Shown here one piece after another: positions 44,244-51,452 of a stretch of DNA of 51,452 nucleotides (position 1 is its first letter; each line of letters opens with the position of its first letter). Origin of the DNA: Alphaproteobacteria bacterium (lineage in GTDB: Bacteria > Pseudomonadota > Alphaproteobacteria > Rhodobacterales > Rhodobacteraceae); contig JAUHYC010000025.1 of assembly GCA_030426685.1 (NCBI GenBank), forward strand, positions 1 to 51,452, read 5' to 3'. The notes beneath the pieces are model-generated. The model searched no databases and was not told the origin of the DNA. It saw only the letters and a program-made list of their open reading frames with translations. The translations under genes were made by a program, and so were the position numbers.

Positions 44244-45215
44244 TTAGTGCGAATCTGTTGCATTCGAAGTCTTTGCTATCAAAGGCGCAATCACTTTTGT
44301 CGCCAACGGTATCAACACAAACCCCCAAGCCAAACCGAACACGCCGTCCATTGTCGCCTTGGAAATCCACTTGACGGCACCAGTCCATTGCTCGGACACC
44401 AAATGCCCCAGGGCATAGGCCCAGTCATGAATGTGGTGGCCCAGCCAAACAAAACCCAGAACCTCCATCCCGTGGATAATGATCGAACCGCCGACCCAAA
44501 GCATCGCGGCGGTCCCCACAATCGAAAGAGTCTTCATCACACCGGGCATAGCCTTGACCAGTCCACGACCCAAACCGCGCCCGATCGGGGTCGGAGCGTT
44601 CTGTGCCAGATACAGTCCGACGTCGTCCATTTTGACGATCAGCGCGACCGAACCATAAACCGCCAACGTCACGCCAAGCCCCACAACCGCCAGGGTCGCT
44701 GCCTGCATCCACAGGTTGGGCGCCTCGATGGCCGCTAACGCAATGGTCATGATCTCTGCGGATAGGATAAAATCAGTTTTGATAGCGCCTTTGATCTTCT
44801 GCTCTTCCAGATGACCTGGATCGCGTATCTTCATGTCCTCATCGATCACATGGCTGCCATGAGGAAACAGGACGTGAAAGATCTTCTCGGCCCCTTCGAA
44901 ACACAAATATGACCCTCCGATCATCAGCAGAGGGGTGATCAGCCAAGGCGCGAAGTTGGCCAATAACAGGGCAACCGGCAACAGCAGAACGATCTTGTTG
45001 AATACAGAACCGCGCGCGATGCGCCAGATGATCGGTAATTCACGGGCGGGCGCGAACCCTTGCACGTATTTGGGCGTCACGGCTGCGTCATCGATGATCA
45101 CCCCGGCCGTCTTGGCTCCGGCTTTTCCCGCTGCCGCGACCACATCATCGACCGAGGCCGCCGCGACCTTTGCAATCCCTGCCACATCGTCCAACAGGGC
45201 CAACAGACCACTCAT
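44244..45215 (-). CDS. DUF808 (YedI-like) membrane protein
   Basis: A 323-residue inner-membrane protein of the DUF808/YedI family. MSGLLALLDDVAGIAKVAAASVDDV is the conserved N-terminus, followed by FNKIVLLLPVALLLANFAPW, SYLCFEGAEKIFHVLFPH and about six further hydrophobic segments. The family's role is unknown. It is divergent from the first GAPDH gene across a 179-bp region that holds three copies of a carbon-regulator operator, so its own expression could be affected by the same factor. Confidence 0.88.
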   Translation of the reverse strand: MSGLLALLDDVAGIAKVAAASVDDVVAAAGKAGAKTAGVIIDDAAVTPKYVQGFAPARELPIIWRIARGSVFNKIVLLLPVALLLANFAPWLITPLLMIGGSYLCFEGAEKIFHVLFPHGSHVIDEDMKIRDPGHLEEQKIKGAIKTDFILSAEIMTIALAAIEAPNLWMQAATLAVVGLGVTLAVYGSVALIVKMDDVGLYLAQNAPTPIGRGLGRGLVKAMPGVMKTLSIVGTAAMLWVGGSIIIHGMEVLGFVWLGHHIHDWAYALGHLVSEQWTGAVKWISKATMDGVFGLAWGFVLIPLATKVIAPLIAKTSNATDSH

Positions 45216-45264
45216 CGCGCATCCTCTCGTTTCACTGCTGTTGCCGACACTACCTGATCCAACC

Positions 45265-45307
45265 CTTAGCGCAAGCGTTAGCGCAACCGGCGCAGGTTTG
45301 CGCTAAC
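45265..45307. promoter_or_regulatory. Three GTTAGCGCTAAC-type operator copies upstream of gap1
   Basis: CTTAGCGCAAG (45265-45275) and GTTAGCGCAAC (45277-45287) stand 12 bp apart, and GTTTGCGCTAAC (45296-45307) matches the palindrome in 11 of 12 positions. All lie upstream of the predicted promoter, so activation is the simplest reading. The cluster also faces the divergent DUF808 gene. Confidence 0.6.
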
Positions 45308-45335
45308 ACCTTAAAAATATGCCATTTTTGCCCTT

Positions 45336-45362
45336 TTGAGATTCTCAATTCGCAGCTATATG
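45336..45362 (+). promoter_or_regulatory. Candidate gap1 promoter
   Basis: TTGAGA (45336-45341) with TATATG (45357-45362) at a 15-bp spacer; a 17-bp spacer would use TTTTGA at 45334-45339. The -10 is good, the -35 moderate. The start codon is 33 bp downstream. Confidence 0.35.
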
Positions 45363-45394
45363 GCCTGCAACGCAAGCGCATTTGGAGACGTCGA

Positions 45395-46396
45395 ATGACC
45401 ATCAAGGTCGGTATCAATGGTTTTGGCCGAATTGGCCGTTGTACCCTGTCGCACATCGCCGCATCGGCGCGCAACGACATTGAAGTGATCAAAGTCAACG
45501 CCACGGGCCCGTTGGAAACTTCGGCACATTTGCTGAAATATGACAGCATTCACGGACGTTTCCCGCGCGACATCTCGATCGAAGGCAAAACCATGGATCT
45601 GGGCCGCGGCCCGATGGAGATGTTTTCGACCTACGATATGAACGAACTGGACTGGGACGGCTGCGATGTCGTTCTGGAATGCACCGGCAAGTTCAATGAC
45701 GGGCTGAAGGCAAAGACCCATCTGGATCGCGGCGCCCAGAAGGTGCTTCTGTCGGCTCCTGGGAAGAACGTCGACAAGACCATCGTGTTCGGGGTGAATC
45801 ACAACAGCCTGACGACTGAAGACAAGATGGTTTCAAACGGCTCTTGCACTACCAACTGCCTTGCTCCGCTTGCCAAGGTTCTGGATGAAGGCATCGGCAT
45901 CGAACACGGCATAATGACCACGATCCATGCCTATACCGGCGACCAGCCGACTCTGGACCGCCGCCATAGCGATCTCTACCGTGCCCGCGCTGCGGCCATG
46001 TCGATGATCCCCACCAGCACAGGTGCCGCTGCAGCACTGGGTGAAGTGTTGCCGAACCTCAAGGGCCGCCTCGATGGTTCTGCCATTCGCGTCCCAACTC
46101 CGAATGTCTCGGCTGTTGATCTGTCTTTCCGGGCATCGCGCGACGTCACGGTCGAAGAGGTGAACGCCATCGTTGAAGAAGCCGCAAAGGGCCCGATGCA
46201 GCGCGTTCTGGGCTTTGAACCTGCGCCGCTGGTTTCAACCGATTTCAACCACACAGAAGAAAGCTCGATCTTCGCACCGGATCAGACCCGCGTGGTCGAC
46301 AACCGGATGGTGCGCGTGCTGGCCTGGTATGACAATGAATGGGGCTTCTCGGTTCGCATGGCTGACGTCGCCGTCGCCATGGGCCGTCTTAACTGA
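45395..46396 (+). CDS. gap: Glyceraldehyde-3-phosphate dehydrogenase, probable NADP-type
   Basis: 333 residues. The Rossmann loop INGFGRIGR, the catalytic Cys151 in NGSCTTNC and His178 in TTIHAY are all present. At the end of the second beta strand it reads VNATG (Asn35-Ala36) where NAD-specific enzymes have Asn-Asp. Loss of that Asp removes the contact to the adenosine 2'-hydroxyl and is typical of NADP-accepting, gluconeogenic GapB-type forms, so I infer that role. A much longer frame (from 45170) covers the operators and is rejected in favour of MTIKVGING at 45395. It ends in a strong terminator. Confidence 0.94.
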   Translation: MTIKVGINGFGRIGRCTLSHIAASARNDIEVIKVNATGPLETSAHLLKYDSIHGRFPRDISIEGKTMDLGRGPMEMFSTYDMNELDWDGCDVVLECTGKFNDGLKAKTHLDRGAQKVLLSAPGKNVDKTIVFGVNHNSLTTEDKMVSNGSCTTNCLAPLAKVLDEGIGIEHGIMTTIHAYTGDQPTLDRRHSDLYRARAAAMSMIPTSTGAAAALGEVLPNLKGRLDGSAIRVPTPNVSAVDLSFRASRDVTVEEVNAIVEEAAKGPMQRVLGFEPAPLVSTDFNHTEESSIFAPDQTRVVDNRMVRVLAWYDNEWGFSVRMADVAVAMGRLN

Positions 46397-46421
46397 CCCT
46401 TCGCACATCACTTGTACCCTT

Positions 46422-46453
46422 ATGCCCGCTCAGGTTAACTGAGCGGGCATTTT
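46422..46453 (+). terminator. Intrinsic terminator after gap1
   Basis: A 12-bp perfect stem ATGCCCGCTCAG (46422-46433) with CTGAGCGGGCAT (46439-46450), 5-nt loop, followed by TTT. It ends 15 bp before the small gene at 46468. Confidence 0.85.
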
Positions 46454-46467
46454 CGTTCGGGGCTGCA

Positions 46468-46611
46468 ATGACCAATCAAATCGCCATCTGGCTCGGGGTT
46501 CTCATTCTCGGCGGTCTGATGCTGGACGTTGCCCTGGTAGGCACGGAACACCTGCTGTTTCTCGGCAAGAAACTGTACGATTTCCTCGACTGGCTCGCCT
46601 TCTGGCGCTGA
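46468..46611 (+). CDS. 47-residue membrane protein between the two GAPDH genes
   Basis: The product starts MTNQIAIWLGVLILGGLMLD, with one clear TM helix (residues 5-20), continues with VALVGTEHLLFLGKK, and ends in an aromatic amphipathic stretch LYDFLDWLAFWR. Final Arg and Trp residues suggest an interfacial C-terminus. It sits between the gap1 terminator and the gap2 promoter. I believe similar short frames occur at this place in related genomes, which would make it a conserved small protein. Function is unknown. A GGGG lies ahead of the ATG, but no good SD. Confidence 0.6.
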   Translation: MTNQIAIWLGVLILGGLMLDVALVGTEHLLFLGKKLYDFLDWLAFWR

Positions 46612-46623
46612 CATAGGTTTTGC

Positions 46624-46660
46624 TTGACTTTCTCGCCATTCTGTCATTGTTAGCGCTAAC
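46624..46660 (+). promoter_or_regulatory. gap2 promoter region with perfect GTTAGCGCTAAC palindrome
   Basis: TTGACT (46624-46629) is a good -35. The perfect 12-bp palindrome GTTAGCGCTAAC occupies 46649-46660, overlapping where the -10 (about 46645-46652) and start point should be. This is a repressor position. The gap2 ATG is 33 bp downstream of the palindrome. Confidence 0.6.
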
Positions 46661-46692
46661 CAATGGATCGACCAATTCTGACGGAGCGCAAC

Positions 46693-47697
46693 ATGACACT
46701 CAAGCTGGCAATCAACGGATTCGGACGGATCGGGCGCGGCGTATTGCGGGCCGTCATGGAATCAGGACGCACCGATGTTGAAATCGTTGCAATAAACGAT
46801 CTGGCAAAGCCTGAAATGAACGCCCATCTTTTCGAATTCGACAGCGTTCATGGGCGCTATCCAAATCCTGTCACTTTGACCGAAGCGGGCCTTGATGTCG
46901 GTGCTGGCCCGATACGGTTGAGTAGCGAACGCGATCCTGAAGCGTTGAGCTGGTCCGATGTCGACGTGGTACTGGAATGCACCGGCGTGTTCCGTACACG
47001 CGAGGCCGCCTCGCGCCATTTCGAAAATGGTTCGAAAAAAGTTCTGATCTCTGCACCTGCGCGTGGCGATGGAGCGGTCAAAACCGTTGTATTTGGAGTG
47101 AATGACCACGAATTGATCGCCGAAGATACGGTCGTTTCAAATGCCTCCTGCACCACCAACTGCATGTCGCCGGTTGCCGCCGCGTTGGATGCCGGTCTGG
47201 GCATCAAACATGGCAACATGACAACCGTTCACGCCTACACCGCTAGCCAGCCGGTGCATGACACTGCCGGGAAAGACCCCTATCTGTCTCGTGCCGCCGC
47301 ATTGTCGATGATCCCGACAACTACCGGCGCGGCCTCGGCCGTGGGTCTGGTTCTGCCGCAACTGGCCGGTAAACTGACTGGACAGGCCATCCGCGTACCT
47401 ACGCCCAATGTCTCGGTTGTCGACCTGGTTGCCGAGGTTTCGCGCCCGACCACCGAAGAAGAGGTCAACGCGCTGTTTGTTGAAGCTGCCGCCAAAATCC
47501 CCGGTGTCCTGGCCGCTGAAAACCGTCCGCTGATCTCAATCGACTTCAATCACGACTCGCACAGTTCCACGGTCTCTCTGCCCGAGACCAAAGTGACAGA
47601 TGGCACGCTGGTCCGAGTTCTGGCGTGGTACGATAATGAATGGGGCTTCTCGAACCGTATGCTGGATACGGCGGCGGTGATGGGTGCCCTAGCCTAA
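46693..47697 (+). CDS. gap: Glyceraldehyde-3-phosphate dehydrogenase, NAD-type
   Basis: 334 residues. Same fold as its neighbour, with the catalytic Cys153 in NASCTTNC and His180 in TTVHAY. It keeps the NAD-specificity Asp36 in AINDLAKP, the key difference from the upstream paralogue, so it is probably the glycolytic enzyme. GGAG stands 6 nt ahead of the ATG at 46693; the ATG at 46663 in the same frame has no SD and would start close to the operator. It ends by overlapping the convergent coaD by 9 bp. Confidence 0.94.
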   Translation: MTLKLAINGFGRIGRGVLRAVMESGRTDVEIVAINDLAKPEMNAHLFEFDSVHGRYPNPVTLTEAGLDVGAGPIRLSSERDPEALSWSDVDVVLECTGVFRTREAASRHFENGSKKVLISAPARGDGAVKTVVFGVNDHELIAEDTVVSNASCTTNCMSPVAAALDAGLGIKHGNMTTVHAYTASQPVHDTAGKDPYLSRAAALSMIPTTTGAASAVGLVLPQLAGKLTGQAIRVPTPNVSVVDLVAEVSRPTTEEEVNALFVEAAAKIPGVLAAENRPLISIDFNHDSHSSTVSLPETKVTDGTLVRVLAWYDNEWGFSNRMLDTAAVMGALA

Positions 47698-48180
47698 CCG
47701 TTCGCGCAGCGCAGTATTGACACGGGGCGTGACGAATTTCGAAACGTCCCCGTTCAACCTTGCAATTTCCTTAACCAGTTTCGACGCGATCGCCTGATGC
47801 CTTGCCTCGGCCATCAGGAACACGGTCTCAATCGAGGCGTCCAGCGCGCGGTTCATTCCGACCATCTGGAATTCATACTCAAAATCCGCCACAGCTCGCA
47901 GTCCGCGCACGATTATCTGCGCACCCACATCGCGTGCGCAATCGATCAGTAGGTTTTCAAACGGGTGCGCCACAATTTCGGTCCCGGTCTGCTCGGTCAG
48001 ATGGGCACATTCTGCCTCAATCATCGCGACACGTTCTTCCAGGGAAAACAGCGGACCCTTGTCACGATTGATCGCAACACCGATCACAAGCTTGTCCACC
48101 AGCGCAGTCGCGCGACCGATAATGTCGATATGGCCCAAGGTGATCGGGTCAAATGTACCGGGATATAATCCAACCCGCAT
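47689..48180 (-). CDS. coaD: Phosphopantetheine adenylyltransferase
   Basis: 163 residues. The penultimate step of coenzyme A synthesis, transferring AMP from ATP to 4'-phosphopantetheine. The nucleotidyl-transfer motif is in YPGTFDPITLGHIDII (T/HxGH type) and the second conserved site is GLRAVADFEYEFQMVGMN. Length fits (about 155-170). The start MRVGLYPG at 48180 is the family norm; a longer frame to 48240 is not. Confidence 0.96.
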   Translation of the reverse strand: MRVGLYPGTFDPITLGHIDIIGRATALVDKLVIGVAINRDKGPLFSLEERVAMIEAECAHLTEQTGTEIVAHPFENLLIDCARDVGAQIIVRGLRAVADFEYEFQMVGMNRALDASIETVFLMAEARHQAIASKLVKEIARLNGDVSKFVTPRVNTALRERLG

Positions 48181-48262
48181 AAGGTCCTCCTGCGCAACAT
48201 TATTTCTGCGCAAGCAAACACAACTTTGCCGCAGGTGCAAGAGGCTGTAATGGCCTCTGCGG

Positions 48263-48700
48263 TCAGTGGCCCATGATCATGCCTTCGAGCGCGTCTTTTT
48301 CCATCGCAAGTTCAACAAGTTGCGCCTTGACCACGTCGCCGAGTGTTACGATTCCGACCAGTTTACCGTCTTCCAAAACGGGCATATGGCGAAACCTTCC
48401 CTCGGTCATTTGCGACATAATAGACTCGACCGAATCCTGTTTGCTCGCTGTTACGAGCTGCTTGGTCATGTAGCTGCTGACGGGTTTATCCAAACATCCG
48501 CTACCGCTGGCAGCCAGTTCGCGAACGATATCCCGTTCGGACAAGATGCCCGAAGCTGTCTGCCCCCCATCCTCGGAAATGACGACAGTACCAATCCGCT
48601 TCTCCGCCAGAATTTCGGCAGCCTGAGCAACGGTTGCAGATGGTTCGACCGTCACCACCCGATCGGTGGCCTTAGACTTGAGAATGGCCTGAACAAGCAT
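48263..48700 (-). CDS. Two-CBS-domain protein
   Basis: 145 residues that consist of a tandem CBS pair: first VTVEPSATVAQAAEILAEKRIGTVVISED, second QDSVESIMSQMTEGRFRHMPVLEDGKLVGIVTLGDVV (each in part). CBS pairs bind adenosyl ligands (AMP, ATP, SAM) and act as energy sensors. A stand-alone protein like this has no stated partner. GGAGG lies 9 nt ahead of the ATG at 48700. It stands alone between coaD and the LysR gene. Confidence 0.9.
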   Translation of the reverse strand: MLVQAILKSKATDRVVTVEPSATVAQAAEILAEKRIGTVVISEDGGQTASGILSERDIVRELAASGSGCLDKPVSSYMTKQLVTASKQDSVESIMSQMTEGRFRHMPVLEDGKLVGIVTLGDVVKAQLVELAMEKDALEGMIMGH

Positions 48701-48761
48701 ATGCAAAAACCTCCGGTATAACGTACTGTTTTCCAAAGCGTTGCCGGAATGTCAGGAGGTG

Positions 48762-49664
48762 TCAAGCTGTAGCTTCGGACTCAAGCCGCGCTACTTCGTC
48801 TCGTATGCCTCGGGTCAGCGCCTCGGCAAAGCGGTTCAACCGTTCGTTGCGCTGATCGCCCTGGTGGCGAACCAAATAGAACCTCCGGGTCAAACTGACC
48901 TGATCCGTCAGTATTTTTTGCAATCCGTAGTGAAAGGGCAGTGTGAAATCATGTGCCACACAGACCCCCGTACCCAGTGACACCTGCCGCAACTGTACTG
49001 AAACCGAATTTGATGCAAGCGCGACACGCTCAACACCAATCTCATTGAGATAGTCCAACTCTCGGTCAAAGATCATGTCCGGGATGTATCCGATCATCCG
49101 ATGCCCCCGCAGGTCCTCGACAGACCGGATGTCCGGGCACCGACTCAGGTATTCAAGGGTGGCAACCATATGCAGCCTGTAATCGGTGATCTTTTGAACC
49201 AGCAATTTCCCAGCGGTGGGTGCGCTGACAGTGACCGCCATATCTGCCTCACGCCGGGACAGGTTAATGATACGCGGCAATGCCAATATTTGTATGTCGA
49301 GATCGGGGTTCGCTTCACTGATCTTGGCGCAAACTTGCGGTAGCAGGTAATTGGCACATCCATCCGGTGCGCCAATTCTGATCTGGCCACTCAACGATTT
49401 GGTCGAGCCTGACATGACACCGGTCGCGGCGCGCATAGCCTCCTCGGCCTGCAGCCCATGCTCCATCAGACGCTGACCTGCGGTGGTCAGAACATAGCCC
49501 TGCTGTGACTTGGTAAAAAGAACCGCGTCCAATGCCGCTTCCAACCGCGCGATCCGGCGCCCGACGGTCGCTGGGTCGATCTTTAATACGCGCCCTGCCG
49601 CCGAGAGGCTTTCGTCACGCGCGACGGCCAGAAATACCCGCAAGTCATCCCAATTGGGCGTCAT
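48762..49664 (-). CDS. LysR-family transcription regulator, divergent from mmsA
   Basis: 300 residues. HTH at 1-60 (DDLRVFLAVARDESLSAAGR, then IDPATVGRRIARLEAAL), effector domain about 90-295. The shared 104-bp region with mmsA contains a T-N11-A dyad, so it probably controls mmsA and itself, perhaps in response to a valine or propionate-pathway intermediate (inferred). The start is 104 bp from the mmsA ATG. Confidence 0.9.
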   Translation of the reverse strand: MTPNWDDLRVFLAVARDESLSAAGRVLKIDPATVGRRIARLEAALDAVLFTKSQQGYVLTTAGQRLMEHGLQAEEAMRAATGVMSGSTKSLSGQIRIGAPDGCANYLLPQVCAKISEANPDLDIQILALPRIINLSRREADMAVTVSAPTAGKLLVQKITDYRLHMVATLEYLSRCPDIRSVEDLRGHRMIGYIPDMIFDRELDYLNEIGVERVALASNSVSVQLRQVSLGTGVCVAHDFTLPFHYGLQKILTDQVSLTRRFYLVRHQGDQRNERLNRFAEALTRGIRDEVARLESEATA

Positions 49665-49673
49665 TTTTCACCC

Positions 49674-49689
49674 TTTGCATTTTTGCAAA
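49674..49689. promoter_or_regulatory. LysR-type dyad in the LysR/mmsA divergent region
   Basis: TTTGCA (49674-49679), a TTTT spacer, TGCAAA (49684-49689) form a perfect inverted repeat that includes a T-N11-A box (T49676, A49688). It lies 10 bp from the LysR start and 80 bp upstream of the mmsA start. Confidence 0.5.
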
Positions 49690-49768
49690 ACTAGTTTGAA
49701 ACATTGCCTCTGTTCAGGTGATTTTCGCAAGCCTATTCTGCGCCCAACCTAATCCGGAGGAATTTTCT

Positions 49769-51268
49769 ATGCAGGATCTGACCCATTTCATAAACGGCGA
49801 AAACGTCGCCGGGACATCTGGTCGCTTCGACGATGTATTCAATCCCGCGACGGGCGAAGTGCAGTACAAATGCCCGATGGCGAGCGCTGCTGAAACCACT
49901 GCGGCCATCGAGCACGCCGCAGCCGCTCAGGTCGCCTGGGGCGCGACCAATCCTCAGAAACGTGCGCGGGTCATGATGGCGATGGTTGGCCTGATGAACC
50001 GCGACATGGACAAGCTGGCCGAGGCACTCAGCCGCGAACACGGCAAGACTCTGCCCGACGCCAAGGGTGATCTGCAACGTGGTCTGGAAGTGATCGAATA
50101 CTGCATCGGCGCTCCGCAAATGCTGAAGGGCGAGTTCACCGACAGCGCGGGTCCAGGCATTGATATGTATTCGATGCGCCAGCCGCTTGGCGTTGTCGCA
50201 TCCATCATGCCGTTCAACTTTCCGGCCATGATGCCACTGTGGCACGTTGGTCCGGCATTGGCCTGCGGCAATGCGGTTGTCTTGAAACCGTCTGAACGCG
50301 ATCCGTCGGTCCCGCTGATGCTGGCCGAACTATTCATCGAAGCCGGTTTGCCCAAGGGCGTGTTCCAGGTCGTTAATGGCGACAAGGAGGCGGTCGATAC
50401 CCTGTTGGACAGTGAGATCATTCAGGGTGTTTCCTTCGTCGGCTCGACACCAATCGCGCAGTATATCTATTCCCGTGCAACCGCGAACGGTAAACGCGCG
50501 CAGTGCTTTGGCGGTGCAAAAAACCACATGATCGTCATGCCCGACGCGGATCTGGATCAGGCCGCAGATGCCCTTGTTGGTGCCGGGTTCGGCGCTGCTG
50601 GAGAACGCTGCATGGCGATTTCGGTAGCCGTACCAGTTGGTGAAGAAACAGCAGATGCCTTGATCGAAAAACTGATCCCGCGCGTTGAGAAGCTGAAAGT
50701 TGGCCCTTACACCGCAGGCGATGACGTAGACATGGGCCCGGTTGTGACCGGTGCCGCAAAAGAGCGTATTCTGGGTCTGATAAACTCTGGTGTGGAACAG
50801 GGTGCGAAACTTGTTGTCGACAACCGAGATTTCAGCCTGCAGGGCTATGAGGACGGCTTCTTCGTCGGTCCGCACCTATTCGACCACGTCACGCCGGATA
50901 TGGACATCTATAAGCAGGAGATCTTTGGCCCGGTTCTATCGACCGTTCGTGCAGGGTCGTATGAAGAGGCCCTGAAACTGGCGATGGACCACGAGTATGG
51001 GAATGGTACGGCAATCTTCACCCGTGACGGTGACACGGCGCGCGACTTTGCCAGCCGGGTCAACATCGGCATGGTCGGGATCAATGTTCCGATCCCGGTT
51101 CCGCTGGCCTACCACACCTTTGGTGGCTGGAAGAAATCCATGTTCGGAGACCTGAACCAGCACGGCCCCGACAGCTTCAAGTTCTACACCCGCACCAAAA
51201 CGGTCACTTCGCGCTGGCCCTCGGGCATCAAGGAAGGCGGCGAGTTCAACTTCAAAGCCATGGACTGA
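49769..51268 (+). CDS. mmsA: CoA-acylating methylmalonate-semialdehyde dehydrogenase
   Basis: 499 residues of the aldehyde dehydrogenase superfamily. Converts methylmalonate semialdehyde to propionyl-CoA (and malonate semialdehyde to acetyl-CoA) in valine and inositol/uracil breakdown. The N-terminus MQDLTHFINGENVAGTSGRF, GVVASIMPFNFPAMMPLWH with its Asn, FGGAKNHMIVMPDADLDQ and the catalytic Cys in GERCMAISVAVPVG are typical of MmsA and differ from ordinary ALDHs. GGAGG is 8 nt before the ATG at 49769. A LysR gene is divergent. Confidence 0.95.
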   Translation: MQDLTHFINGENVAGTSGRFDDVFNPATGEVQYKCPMASAAETTAAIEHAAAAQVAWGATNPQKRARVMMAMVGLMNRDMDKLAEALSREHGKTLPDAKGDLQRGLEVIEYCIGAPQMLKGEFTDSAGPGIDMYSMRQPLGVVASIMPFNFPAMMPLWHVGPALACGNAVVLKPSERDPSVPLMLAELFIEAGLPKGVFQVVNGDKEAVDTLLDSEIIQGVSFVGSTPIAQYIYSRATANGKRAQCFGGAKNHMIVMPDADLDQAADALVGAGFGAAGERCMAISVAVPVGEETADALIEKLIPRVEKLKVGPYTAGDDVDMGPVVTGAAKERILGLINSGVEQGAKLVVDNRDFSLQGYEDGFFVGPHLFDHVTPDMDIYKQEIFGPVLSTVRAGSYEEALKLAMDHEYGNGTAIFTRDGDTARDFASRVNIGMVGINVPIPVPLAYHTFGGWKKSMFGDLNQHGPDSFKFYTRTKTVTSRWPSGIKEGGEFNFKAMD

Positions 51269-51290
51269 TCGATCCGGTCTTTCGAATGAA

Positions 51291-51317
51291 AACCCGGCCA
51301 AAGGTGGCCGGGTTTTT
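51291..51317 (+). terminator. Intrinsic terminator after mmsA
   Basis: A 10-bp perfect stem AACCCGGCCA (51291-51300) with TGGCCGGGTT (51305-51314) and a 4-nt loop, running into further T to 51317. It ends the mmsA transcript. Confidence 0.85.
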
Positions 51318-51370
51318 TCGTGTCATGAGCCACCGTTTCGCCACTGGCCCCGACCTCACAAGAAATTCAG

Positions 51371-51452
51371 ATGACCCCTCTGGAAATGCTGGGCAATCAC
51401 CAATATTTTACCGCCAATGAAACGTCCGAGCAGTTTAAATCACCGGAGGCAA
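51371..51452 (+). other. Start of the next transcription unit, truncated by the window edge
   Basis: A frame is open from an ATG at 51371 to the edge (27 codons, MTPLEMLGN...), but no SD precedes it. A strong GGAGG at 51445-51449 suggests instead that the real gene starts just beyond the window. An acyl-CoA dehydrogenase or 3-hydroxyisobutyrate dehydrogenase is the common follower of mmsA; neither can be seen here. Confidence 0.3.

Noticed and set aside
45170..45394. N-terminal extension of the first GAPDH by 75 residues
   Set aside because: The extension has no family similarity, runs over the operator cluster and promoter, and the canonical MTIKVGINGFGRIGR start with an SD lies at 45395.
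1..51452. tRNA, rRNA, CRISPR array or insertion sequence
   Set aside because: I saw no cloverleaf with a T-loop GTTCGANTC pattern, no regularly spaced repeats, and no transposase-like frame with terminal inverted repeats. A dedicated scan would be firmer than reading by eye.

Overview
The window reads as a chromosomal segment of an alphaproteobacterium of the family Rhodobacteraceae, most likely the Roseobacter/Ruegeria side. Evidence is family-level and comes from the predicted proteins: an alphaproteobacterial SspB, the DUF1476/F1-ATPase zeta subunit, a ZapA with an upstream coiled-coil partner, a DUF4169 plus RHH_4 pair behind fumC, a fused indolepyruvate ferredoxin oxidoreductase, and a gene-transfer-agent type endolysin/holin pair. 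Coding density is high, start/stop overlaps (ATGA, TGATG, TAATG) are common, and I see no rRNA, tRNA, insertion sequence or CRISPR array.

Layout. 0.3-3.4 kb: SnoaL-like protein, rhodanese-ChrB fusion and ChrA chromate exporter, then sspB. 3.5-6.7 kb: secreted protein (minus), fumC with two translationally coupled small genes, and tag. 6.7-14.2 kb (mostly minus): class I aldolase, cytochrome P450 with a membrane alpha/beta hydrolase, ccdA, tusA (plus) and rne, whose S1 domain carries a very large insertion. 14.7-19.7 kb (minus): DctD/DctB-type two-component pair, purQ, purS, purC. 19.9-21.3 kb (plus): ATPase zeta subunit and a homocysteine methyltransferase. 21.3-28.4 kb (minus): enoyl-CoA hydratase, ccmH, ccmF, holin, endolysin, ccmE, argC, murI; the lysis genes sit inside the cytochrome c maturation cluster. 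28.4-33.9 kb: acyltransferase and the 1139-residue indolepyruvate oxidoreductase (minus), with a divergent LysR regulator. 33.9-39.9 kb (plus): a likely small RNA, a large MscS channel, purL, bolA, two small membrane proteins and grxD. 39.9-41.5 kb (minus): MliC-like inhibitor, zapA and its coiled-coil partner. 41.7-47.7 kb: tkt, an unknown gene, a DUF808 membrane protein, and two GAPDH paralogues separated by a 47-residue membrane protein. 47.7-51.3 kb: coaD, a CBS protein, a LysR regulator and divergent mmsA.

How the parts fit. Central carbon metabolism is the main theme (fumC, fbaB, tkt, two GAPDHs). Their control regions share a LacI-type palindrome, GTTAGCGCTAAC. It lies upstream of the predicted promoters of fumC and gap1 but in the promoter region of gap2, which suggests one global regulator (CceR-like, inferred) working in opposite directions on gluconeogenic and glycolytic genes. 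Gap1 has lost the Asp that normally fixes NAD specificity and Gap2 keeps it, in line with this division.

Other items of note are a DctD homologue without the GAFTGA loop needed to contact sigma-54, a CCUCCCU-bearing sRNA candidate, T-N11-A dyads in both LysR divergons, and three small genes coupled to or wedged between larger ones. All functional assignments come from reading the sequence only; no database search was run.
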